Origin: Cloeon dipterum
Lineage: Eukaryota > Arthropoda > Insecta > Ephemeroptera > Baetidae
DNA: 64,000 bases
NCBI RefSeq assembly: GCF_949628265.1
Contig: NC_088789.1
Location: forward strand, 21,941,883-22,005,882
Direction of reading: 5' to 3'
Below the pieces are notes generated by a model. The model had not been told where the DNA came from and did no database searches. It saw nothing but the letters and a program-made list of their open reading frames with translations. The position numbers were made by a program, and so were the translations under genes. Below, one piece after another: positions 1-10,908 of the stretch (the stretch's first letter is position 1; the number at the start of each line of letters is the position of its first letter).

Positions 1-524
1 TAATTATCAATCCGTGAGTATAAAACTTTGCTTAAAACTCCAGCTTTTTTACTATCGCATAACATGTATGGCGTGTTGAAAGGTTTTCCTGAATTTTCCT
101 CATATTGATTTATGTTTACGATTTTCAGCCATAAAAATCTTAAAATTCCTATCTGGTCAATGATAGAACTTCAAGGAGATCTGCAAAGTAACGAAAAAGC
201 AGCCCCTTTTCATGGAAAGATAATTGGTGATCTGCATTACAATTTAGAGGTCCGTTTACTATTTTTTTAAAGCTATTACATCTAAAAAGTAACGTTTATA
301 CATATCATGATCAGGGCGAACCTATGCTGATTATTGGCCATCATGTATTGACTGGCAGAGTGGCAAAATTGGAAAAACCACTTGCAATTCTCAAGAAGAA
401 GCAGAAAGAAGATGAGTTTGAGGTCACCGAGTACGAGGTTCAAGGTATGGTTGTGCAAAAACTTTTGTTCAGTGAAAGGCCCAGGCCTATCGTCGCTAAT
501 GCGGACGCAATTTTTGTAAAATAA
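1..524 (+). CDS. CTF8: CTF8 homologue (chromosome transmission fidelity factor 8), 3' part
   Basis: Small subunit of the CTF18-RFC clamp loader, which with CTF18 and DCC1 acts on PCNA at replication forks and supports sister-chromatid cohesion (family knowledge). Three exon pieces are visible: 1-13 (cut by the window edge, donor gtgagt at 14), 129-249 (acceptor attttcag) and 315-524 (stop 522-524). The phases agree across both introns. Recognisable family blocks are WSMIELQGDL, IGDLHYNLEGEPMLIIGHH and LEKPLAIL, then a C-terminal block with LLFSERPRPI; the order and spacing match vertebrate CHTF8. The N-terminal residues lie upstream of the window. The end is tail to tail with the CCDC28 gene, 128 bases between stop codons. 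An AATAAA overlaps the stop codon (520-525). I am confident of the family; the first 13-base exon is inferred from frame and donor only. Confidence 0.88.
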
Positions 525-652
525 ACTCAAATTTTTATTCTGAATAAGGAACTTTATTTCACAAAATCATACAAAATTTATTAAACACAGGAATATATTA
601 AAAAGAGAGCAAGACTCCTTAACTAAAAACAAGATTGTGATTTTTTATGTGA
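525..652. other. Tail-to-tail 3' intergenic spacer
   Basis: Only 128 bases separate the CTF8 stop from the CCDC28 stop. On the minus strand two AATAAA signals (553-558 and 577-582, read as tttatt) could end the CCDC28 transcript. The two 3' UTRs probably overlap or abut. Confidence 0.6.
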
Positions 653-1779
<1,127 letters not shown>

Positions 1780-3166
1780 TATTGCGATAAGGAAATCAGC
1801 TCTCCTCTCCTTTTATTGTTTCTCTTGAGATAATGGTTGTCCCCACAGTTTAAGCCTGCGTGATAAAGAATATTTATTTTACTATGCTGCGAAGTCAAGG
1901 TGTATGCTTAAAACGAAAGGCATGTTTAAATTAAATAAATGTTTGGAGCATGCAAATATTTTATCTATGTATCTATTCTTAATTTTTAACTCCTAAATCC
2001 GAAGCTTAAATTGATTTTCAATCCTGTTTGGAAAATACCTATGTATTTTCAGCAATCAGCAATCCGTGAAACGCTGATAAAATAGTATTCATAATCTTTT
2101 ACGTTAAAGGAAATCAAATCTTCTGTTCTAAGGCGCGGCTGAAGTAAACAGATTTATTTTGAGACTTTAGAGAAACATTTAAGCCAAAAAACACCCAGGC
2201 GCCGACCAGTCTGTAAGGTGCGCGAATATTTTGAATACTTTGCGCACCTGCTCAGCGTTCATGGTATTGAGCTTCTTCTGTTCATGAGCAATATTTAAAG
2301 AACAAGCGAGCAACCGGGCAGATTCTAGAGGAAATTCCCTGTGACACTTCTTGACATAAAAAATACTTTTTTGGTGAATCAGCTGAAAATCAAAGTTGCC
2401 AACGCTTTCATGTGGAGCTCACCAATGTCACCAATAAGAAATTAAAATAAATAATTAATTGAGCAAGATGTTGACCCATTACGAGTAAGAAAAATTATCA
2501 TAATCTTTTCATCGGATAAATCACGAATTAATACTGTATCAAACTATATTAAATCAATAAAAAAAATCAATGGAGATATTTTGTAACCTTCTGTGTTGGT
2601 GGCAACACTGTAGTACAGCTAGCTGTTTTGCGGGAAAACCTTGTAAACACGATTGATGTTTATGAAATCGTCCCTTCCAGCCTTTTCCACCCACAAGTTG
2701 AGCCAATTTCTCGCTTCTTCCACCGCCGACTCGCTTTCCAGCAGCCAAATTCTCTTTACAAGAACGTTGCATCAGCGAAAAGTAAGCAAAAAGCGGGTAA
2801 AAGTGAGCTCAAAGGCCTCTCTTGGTGACATCACAAACAAGGCCACGGTCTCCCGTTAGCTGTACTTGAACCTTCAATACGAGGTTCCCGGGCCCTTTCT
2901 GACAATATCTCTTTACTAAACCCTTTGAAATATATCTACTTTGATTATTGAATTTAGGGATGTTTACTTGCTAATAATGCGCTTTTTACCATTTATTAGC
3001 ATCCTGGGCTTCTAACCTAGATTGCATTGTCTTCAATGGTGGGAAAAACTCTTAAAACGGCACTTGAATGGTGTCAAATACACGTTAATCCCCACAATTT
3101 CAAATTTTGTTATATTCTCATGCACTGCCTTAAAATATTTACTTGATTTTTTTTACAGCGAAAACA
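1780..3166. other. Intergenic region, CCDC28 5' end to CNOT4 start codon
   Basis: The region holds the 5' flank of CCDC28 and the 5' leader or leader intron of CNOT4. A polypyrimidine tract with acceptor (ttttttttacag, ends 3158) lies just before the CNOT4 ATG, so at least one non-coding exon is upstream. Between 2179 and 2753 there are minus-strand exon-like stretches, listed separately. Confidence 0.5.
2179..2753 (-). CDS. Candidate unrecognised minus-strand gene, exon-like fragments
   Basis: Not recognised. Two stretches look coding on the minus strand. Fragment 2753-2640 reads in one frame as RIWLLESESAVEEARNWLN followed by LWVEKAGRDDFININRVYK, with codon choice typical of real exons (many CTG, GAA, GAG, GTG). 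Fragment 2382-2179 follows a good acceptor (TTTGATTTTCAG) and reads 67 residues to a stop, including REFPLESARLLACSLNIAHE and a final block ending TDWSAPGCFLA. A third possible piece around 2538 follows another acceptor (TTTAATATAG). I could not join the pieces with consistent phases, and no clear start codon exon was found. The plus-strand reading of the same bases is Ser-rich and probably a shadow. This could be a small gene sharing a promoter region with CNOT4, or chance. Confidence 0.3.
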
Positions 3167-6100
3167 ATGTCTGTGCTTAATCAGAGCGGAGAAGAGCAGC
3201 TAGAGTGCCCATTGTGCATGGAGCCGCTGGAGATTGACGACATCAACTTCCACCCCTGTACATGTGGTTACCAGGTACAGCATTCAAAAAATGCAAATCT
3301 GCGCAGGACGTTATTTGACAACGTTTAGCACAAATTTATAGCTCAGAATATTATAAATAATTTAGCGAGCGGAACTGAGCTAAATAAATGTCTATGTGGC
3401 ACAGATTTGTCGGTTCTGCTGGCACCGCATCCGGACAGACGAGAACGGACTTTGTCCGGCGTGTCGGCGGGCCTACTCTGAGGACCCAGCCAATTTTCGG
3501 CCGCTGACCTCGACGGAGGTGCAGCGACTTAAGTCCGAGAAGCGGATGCGAGAGCAGCAAAGAAAGCAGAAGGTTATCGAGTCTCGGCAACATCTGGCGG
3601 CTGTGAGAGTTGTGCAGAAAAACTTGGTCTTTGTGCTTGGTTTGCCTGCAAGACTGACTGACACAGAGGTACTCGCTCGCAATTAATGCCTTGTCAAACA
3701 AGATTTGAGATTGTCACCTCTGATTTAGGTGCTCAAACGGCACGAGTACTTTGGCAAATTTGGGCGTATTCAAAAAGTGGTGATAAACCAGAGTACCTCC
3801 TATGCTGGGACTCAGGTAAAGAGCGAGTCAGATTCTGACCTCTGCCAGGAGGCTGAAAGTTGTGCTTGAATTGCAGGGCCCAAGTGCGAGTGCGTACGTT
3901 ACGTATTATCGTAGTGAGGACGCACTGCGTGCTATCTCGGCCGTCAACAATACTCTGGTTGACAGCCGATCGCTCAAGGTATCGCTTGGTACTACCAAGT
4001 ATTGTTCCAACTTTCTAAAAAACCAACAGTGCCCTCGAGCCGAGTGCATGTATCTGCACGATCTGGGTAGATTTTTATTTGATAATGCACCAAAGAATTG
4101 GCTTAATTTGTCTGTTTGTGCAGGTGATTCTGAAGCGAGTTTCACCAAAGAGGACATGCAGCAGGGCAAACACCAAGAATACGAAAAGAAACTCTACGAC
4201 CAGCTTTTAATCAATAGTTCTAGCAATCAAGTCAAAGAAAGGTTGTTCCACAATAGACACATCTTTGTCTTTTGCTGAAAATTAATTTTTTAGCATCAGT
4301 GATAATACTCCAAAGGCTACAACCACCGCTCCGGCCGCCTCTGCTTGGGGAAATAATAGCACAGAAGAGCCATGGCCATTGTTCAACGATGAGGCGGAGG
4401 AGAATATTGCTTCCAACCAAGAAACAAAGAAAAAAGAATCAGAGGAACCGGCAAAGTGAGTTGGCCTCATCTCGATATTAAATTTTGGGGGCCTTGCTGG
4501 GAATGTGTCATTTCTTCAGTAATTAATAGCCAGGCTACTTGTATGTTTTCCGTGCTCTATAGTTTAAACTGTCAGGGCAACAGAAGTGGCGTGTCCTGAA
4601 CAGTTGACGATTACGTCACAATATAATGGGTGCTCACTTTGTCCAGTGCTGCAGTTTCGAAAACTGATTTATTTTTGCATCACACAAAAATAAATCTAAA
4701 TTTTTCCATCCATGACCTTACAAATTTCTATCATGTTGTCTCCAGGGCTCGCAGGAAAAGAAAAGGCCGTTCTAGAGGAAAGCATGGAAGTAAAAAGCAA
4801 GTACCGGAGTCGAGTAGCGGAAGAGAATTGTCTCCGTCCCCGCCCCCACAAAACAATAACTCAACGGGTCAAGATATCGAAACTATTAATGGCAATGTGC
4901 AATTAATCCCGCAATCGTTGTCAACTTCTTCGAGCACTTCCTCAATATCTGATGATGCGAATGGGAAAGAAGATTTTAAAGGTTTGATATAGTCTGTTTT
5001 TGGTCCTTAACTAATTTTTCCTGCAGTAGAGGCAACGCAGCCAATTCCTGAGAGCGCACCCACGGAATTCTCTCATTTCCCAATCGATGGAAATCATTTG
5101 GAAAGCATCAGTTTGCAAGCGGCCTTTGGTTTCGAGCCAACTGAATTACCCAATGGTACTTTTCACATTTCAAATCCAGAACAAATTGTAATGAAAAATT
5201 TGAGTTATTACTAGACTAAAATGACTTGATTGATTTTACTCATTAAACAAGGTTTACAAGCGAAATTTAGCAAACTATATTTTTAAATTGAATTTGAAAT
5301 TTTAGTCCATTTTCAGTAAATCTTCAAGAATTGCTTAAATCAACATGGTTCAAATCAGGAAATACTTCTCTAATTCAATTAATTGCTTCACCTGAAACCT
5401 AAACATTGAATCATAAGAGTACTTAATAGTTTTAATGCTATTTTGAATTTGATGCAGTCAGAAAAATCCAACATAATTGCATTAAAATTGAGTATTTATT
5501 GAAGAAAAACATTTCTTATTCAAATATCTAAATTAAAATCCCCAATTATAAAGGTTGTCCTCCAGGTGCATTGGACGAAGGTGATGATGATGACGACGAC
5601 GACGACGATTTAGGATTTGATCCATTTGCCGAGACGCAAAAAGGCTTGGCTGAATTGATCGAGTCGGAGAAGCAAAAGCAGCAGCAACATCAGTTGCAAC
5701 AAAGCAGATCGATGACGGCGATCATGCAACAACAAACGAACAACAATTTAGAACAGCTTTTTCGCTCGGGCGATCTGCACCGTCCCACCTCACACCACGA
5801 TTTACCTTTTGAGTTTGACGCCAGACGCGCGCCTCCCCCGGGTTTTAATGGGCTCGCTGCACCGTCCAACCGGCCTGCTATGCAGCCTAGAGGTTTGTCA
5901 GGGTTGCAAAAACTATTCCTCCAAAAAAAATGTTAAAATATTGTTGATCACAGCTTTTTTATATTTATTTGATCAAATATCCACAATAAGTCATTTCTTG
6001 TAACTCTTGTTGCTGAAATTAGTAGAAATTGACGGGCAAAATTCAGCGGTGATAAAATTTAGTGGCAAGAAAATGCAAGACTTTTTCTCCTCTTGCGGAT

Positions 6101-6802
6101 ATTTAGCTTAATAGTAATTGATTTTTATTGACAGCAATATTTTTGTTCAGTTCCTGTTCCATTTAAAAGAACATTTGAATTTTTCAGCATTTAACGATAT
6201 GAGTCAGCCTGCTTCCTTTATATTTGGTCGGGTTATCGACAAGGAACCGAATCCCCCTGCTCCATCAGGTTTTAGTTTTGCCAACTGGCAGGCATTGCTG
6301 CCCAACCTAGGCAGCAGCTACACAAGCAACGGTGCCCAAAGACCCGCGCCTATGCAGCAAAGACGTCAGTTTGCAACATTCGTATTAAGAGTGCTGTTCT
6401 AAGCTGACATGTCCTCTTGCAGCCGTGCAATCTGATTGGACGGCAATGGACCCGGCGATCATGGCAGCAAGTGCACGGCCCAGACCCGAGTCAAGCAATT
6501 TGAGAGATCAGCTCAATATAATGACTACTGAAAGGCTCTACCTGTCCGACAGGTCTCGCACAAATTTAGGTATGTCGAGTTATCACGCCGATGGCAGTTG
6601 AGGAAAAACCTGGCTCAAACGAAACTGCGAAAGAGCTATACTTTTGTGAATTGATTATTCCATTTGTATAGTAAGCTCAAATTTGAACCAGTTTAAAAAG
6701 TGATATCTGCCTTGATAACAACTACTACATACATGTGTGTGGTTTTATTCAGACTGGTCTGGCAAACTGGCCCCTCCACCAGGTTTTACTCGCCGTTATT
6801 AA
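3167..6802 (+). CDS. CNOT4: CCR4-NOT complex subunit 4, RING E3 ubiquitin ligase
   Basis: E3 ubiquitin ligase tied to the CCR4-NOT deadenylase; in known systems it acts in mRNA decay and in quality control of stalled ribosomes. Twelve coding exons: 3167-3274, 3405-3668, 3729-3815, 3877-4066, 4124-4241, 4294-4455, 4746-4981, 5027-5155, 5566-5892, 6188-6364, 6423-6569, 6753-6802; 1995 nt, 664 residues. The N-terminal C4C4 RING has cysteines at 14, 17, 31, 33, 38, 41, 53 and 56. An RRM spans about 106-193, then a C3H-type finger (YCSNFLKNQQCP, AECMYLHDLG) and the family block EASFTKEDMQQGKHQEYEKK. The tail is low complexity: a run of acidic Asp residues before DLGFDPFAETQKGLAELIE (a CNOT4 signature), Gln-rich stretches, and two PPPGF motifs. 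Tail exon boundaries are less certain than the first six. Confidence 0.93.
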
Positions 6803-7268
6803 TTGAAGCGTGCTGAGGGGAAGGTGCCTTGACCAGAAGTGCTTGACACGTCTTGACCTTGGCGCTGGTGCGAGTATTTTTCGATTTATATATAAAAATA
6901 TTACGAGTTATAAATCCATTCTTACCACCCATGAAGAAAATAACTGCAATAAACCTCTGATACACGAACATTTGAAATATTTGTTTCATACAACCTTTTT
7001 AATAGAGTTTATTTCTAAAACAAGATTTTACAAACGCAAGAAAGCAATATTGTATTAAAGCATCTTTTTTTCCTGATTTCCTGACAGAGCAGTACCAAAT
7101 GACAACGAAAATTCCATGTCCGGAGACAATGTAAGAACGGGAAATGAAATAAATGTTAGAATTAAGGTTCAAAAAGAGAAAAAAAGAAAAGAAAAAACTA
7201 AACCCCGGTGAGATGTCAGGGTTTTACCTGACGATATTACGATCGCATTAATAATTGTTGCGCACCGA
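6803..7268 (+). other. CNOT4 3' UTR and flank
   Basis: The 3' UTR runs past the TAA at 6800-6802. The first good polyadenylation signal is AATAAA at 6948-6953. AT-rich; no other gene seen. Confidence 0.5.
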
Positions 7269-7655
7269 TATGTATTGACGTGAACTTTCGGGCGCCCACA
7301 GGGGAGAGTGGAGGGAGAAACTCAGGTATCAATAAAGGCGACGTGAGAGCCTCCCTCTCGCGAGCACACGACCTGCTCGCACCCACACATTCGCTCTCCT
7401 GACGGCACGCGAGCAAGAGGGTAACTCTCTCGCTCCCCCGCTCGTCCCTCTGGGTAGCCACGCTGTACTGTCGCCGCTATCAACAATAAACTGGTATGGT
7501 ATGGTAACCGGGCATTTTCCCTTCTTGTCCACCCTGCACCCTTTAAAGTCGGCCATGGCTAGAAGAACAGGCTCCGACCTCGTGATAAGGGGAAGGCGCG
7601 CCGGCAGGGCCGATTGCACCCATTCGGCGGCCCCTGCCCCGCGTCGCTGACACAC
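7269..7655. other. GC-rich block of unknown nature between two convergent genes
   Basis: About 390 bases that are sharply GC-rich against an AT-rich flank. It contains two similar short motifs, TATCAATAAAGG (about 7327) and TATCAACAATAAAC (about 7479), a local GGTATGGTATGGTA repeat (about 7493), and GGGCGCCC at 7290-7297. Short open frames exist on both strands but none resembles a known protein. It might be a decayed retrotransposon LTR or leader; I could not find terminal repeats or a target duplication. Confidence 0.25.
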
Positions 7656-7691
7656 TTTTTATAAATAAAACAAGAGAGCTGCTTGATATGA

Positions 7692-7697
7692 TTTATT
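7692..7697 (-). promoter_or_regulatory. Candidate polyadenylation signal for golgin-84
   Basis: AATAAA on the minus strand, about 130 bases after the golgin-84 stop codon. Position fits a short 3' UTR; use is inferred. Confidence 0.4.
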
Positions 7698-7828
7698 GCT
7701 TCAAAAGCTATATATACTGGTGCTTTTACATCAAATAATGAGAGCATACCTAATATCATTTTCCAGTTACGGATTTCAATCTAGAAATGCAATACGTAGG
7801 ATTTTTTTTAACAAAATCACAATTTTCA

Positions 7829-10199
7829 TTACTTCATTGGAGTGTTGTGCTTGTTGGAAGAGTCTGGAGTGTACGTGAATAGAATTCCCAGAACCCAGAT
7901 GTGAAGAAGGAGCTAAAAATAAAATTAATGGAGCTGGGTTCCGAGCAAGCGAATAAAGTTCTCACCAAGTAGGCGATGAAGCATATTTTTGCTGTGGGAT
8001 ATCGCCTCATCAGAGATCCTGCAACCGAATCGAATGTAGAATACGCTCTGCGAAATCTCCTGCTGACGTTTGAGTCCACCAGCCTCTCTCGTAGAAAGCC
8101 AGACATCATTCCTGCCTTGGCTAAAAATATTTTTAATTGGGAAGATTAAATAAATATTTCCTATTTTTACCATCGTCAGTGGTGTTAATATCACAAGCTA
8201 TCATCCCAGGGTTGTACAAATTAGCAGACTCACGAAGTCGTAACTGCAGGAAGACATTAATTTGCTAACGTTGCTCTTGGTTTTAATATTAAACTAACCT
8301 CAGCCTTCTCCAGTTGCAATCGCATAGCATTTCTTTCTGCGGTCAAAATCTCCACTGCCTGCTGTTTCTTGACCAAAGTTGCAGTCAAACTTCTCACTTT
8401 ATTGTCCAAATCAACCATCTAATAGAAAAACAGATCTGTAAGGCGCCAAGTTATATATTTAACCCACTCACATAGTTTGCATTGACTTCCGGAGGAGCAG
8501 GCCTACTTGGAGCTTTAGAAACCTGAGCTGCTTTGAGCTTGTCACACTCTCGACTCATCCTGACCACCTCTCCACGCTGCCGCTCCAGCTCCTAAATCAT
8601 CAATTAATAATTATATTATTAATTTTGGGAAACGCGAGTGAATTCACCTCCTTGTAGAATAGTATTTCGTGTTCAGCTGAGGTGAGCGTTTGCCGCGTTA
8701 CGTCCAAAGTTGCTTGCACCTCATTCAAAGCTCTGGCCAGCTGGGTTTTCTCCTCCTCGCGAGAAGTCAATTCGTCCCTGACTACGTTCAGTTGGTTTAT
8801 CATTTCTTCATTTCCTTGCCTAAAAGGATAATATATTAGGATAAAAATAATTTGAAGAGTTTAAATTCGCGGGAATGAAATAAGAAACTAGACAAGAGCA
8901 TAAAAATTGAGGGCTTGGTCTAATAATTATTTTTAAAAATAATTGTAAAGGTTTAGTCTTTCTTCCGCAAATTCACTTGCAGGTAAAATTCGAATTTCAG
9001 CCTCATTTTAACATAGTTAAATAGACATCTCGCTTAGCCATATAATATGAAAAAAAACCATATTTTAGATTCTTAAAGGAATTAATTGGAAGCAAAAAAA
9101 TTAAATCTCGCACTTTACCTGAGTAGCTGGATTTCCTCATTTTCCAGATTGTCATCTTGTTTAAGTTCTTGTTCCGTGGGCTGGTGGTCTTTGAGCCTTG
9201 CAATCAGCGAGTCCTTCTCACTCAGCACGCTCTGCGCTCTGGTCCTATACTTTTCAAAATTTTCTCTTAAAGAGGCCAGCTCCTGCTGAGCTGAGGACAG
9301 TTCCATCGCCATACGAGCGTTTTCTTTGGACAGAGCTATGGTTGCGGTTTCATGGTCTTTGGAAAGTTTCGAAAGTCGTTCGATCTCAGAGGACAGCTCA
9401 AAGTGGGACTCGGACTTCAGGGCCTGCAGCTCAGTCAAGTCCTTGCTTAATTTTTGCGCCTCCGTTCTGGTTGTTTGAAGAGCCATATCCAGTTCAGTGA
9501 TTTTTGCCTGCCGTGAAATGAGCTCAGCTTGGTCTGATTAAATAGAAATGATTAGTGATTAATTCTTGATTATTTATAAGTGGAGGCTAACCATTTTCAT
9601 GCTGCTTCACCCTTTTCAACAGCCTCGACACTTCTAAATTCAGGCTTTCAATCTCTGATTTCAAAAGGTTGTTTTCAGTTCGGATTGCTGCTGATTGGTC
9701 CCCATCAACTGTGTCAGGAATGGTTATAGCAGTGCTGAAAATGAGGAAGTTAAAAATTCGACAGTTTTTTTTTGTTGCAAATTATTGTTAAAATGATTAC
9801 CTGGAGGAGCTGTTCAAATATTTCATCATGTCTTCCTCTTGAGACTCCTTTTTCTTCCTCAACGCTTTCAAGGAAGAACTGCTCTTTGAACTCCTCAACT
9901 GCGACAGCGTGGAACTTTTCTTGGGCGTGGAGATGCCATTTCTGTGATGAATACATAAAAGTCACAAGATTAAAATCTCCATGATTATTTTACAAAATAA
10001 ATACACACTGTTGAGAAGGTGTAGCTAACAGAGCTTCTTCAGGGATGGTATCTGGTCCCTCATCAGGTGGAATATCTAGGGTGACCGCTTTGGGAGCTGC
10101 TTTCTGAATTGTATCAGTGCTCAGTGCGGCCGCTGCATTTTTGTCCAGCTTCTCGAGCATGAACTCTGCTTTGCTGGTGATGTCCTTGAACCAGGACAT
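7829..10199 (-). CDS. Golgin84: Golgin-84 (golgin subfamily A member 5) homologue
   Basis: Tail-anchored Golgi coiled-coil tether; in other animals it captures vesicles and maintains Golgi ribbon structure with Rab GTPases. Ten coding exons on the minus strand: 10199-10009, 9941-9801, 9734-9592, 9533-9119, 8819-8648, 8591-8472, 8418-8299, 8243-8171, 8120-7966, 7912-7829; 1614 nt, 537 residues, all junctions in phase. The N-terminus MSWFKDITSKAEFMLEKLD is the golgin-84 signature. A basic Ser-rich stretch (about 65-105) precedes a long heptad-rich coiled coil (about 140-440). The C-terminus has RRYPTAKICFIAYLLLLHIW, beginning the transmembrane anchor (about 500-524), then a short lumenal tail. 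Length is close to insect golgin-84 and shorter than the human protein (about 730). Head to head with the sushi gene, 709 bases between start codons; tail to tail with CNOT4. Confidence 0.93.
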
Positions 10200-10908
10200 C
10201 TTGCGGATGATGCTGAACAGGAATATTCAGAAAAGAGTTGAAGAAAGAGGTCTGATAGATATTTTAAAATTAAATTTACAGGGAAAAAGTGGCTTTTTAA
10301 GGTTTAGAATGATTTGGCACGGAAGTTTTTAATTAAATTTAAAAATATTATTTGCAGTAAAATTATATAATTTAGTATACCTTTGTCAGATTTCTTGTTC
10401 AAAGCTAGAGCAACAGCAGGAAAAACTGCATTTCGATGATGGGAAAGGTTTTTGTTCCACCTTCTACCTTTGTCCTGATTTACAGGTCAAGTACGTACTA
10501 CCCGTACTACTGTCGAGTTGTCATTATTTTGGTTTCTGACACTATTTTCCTCGTCAGCTGTGGGAAGTGAAATGTGCAAGCACGCCAACCTGACAAGTTT
10601 TAAAGGATTTGTAAAAATTCAAAAATTTTGTACTTAAATTGCATCAATAAATTTAAAAACATGAACATAGCATTTTTAAAAACATTTTCATTCAAAAGTT
10701 ATTGAGAATAAACAGAAAATAATTCATGCGGATTTAGAGTATAATTTATACTGTTGGAAACAGTTGAGGCCTTGAGCGTTTCTCGCTAGCAGCAGAGTTG
10801 ACCTGTCAATATTATCAAAAGAGCCCAAATAATTTCGCTGATTTTCTGCACGGACCCTCCTGCGACCTTATCGGCCAGCCAGAAGAGTGTGCAGGGCGTG
10901 TCGTCACG
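10200..10908. promoter_or_regulatory. Shared upstream region of golgin-84 (-) and the sushi gene (+)
   Basis: 709 bases lie between the two divergent start codons. The region must hold both 5' leaders and both core promoters unless upstream non-coding exons lie inside the other gene. It is AT-rich, with a more balanced GC stretch around 10430-10600. I see no clear TATA box or initiator. Role inferred from arrangement. Confidence 0.45.

Noticed and set aside
2653..2859. Plus-strand frame with a mitochondrial-presequence-like Ser/Arg-rich start
   Set aside because: It is the complement of a more protein-like minus-strand reading; no downstream exon continues it.
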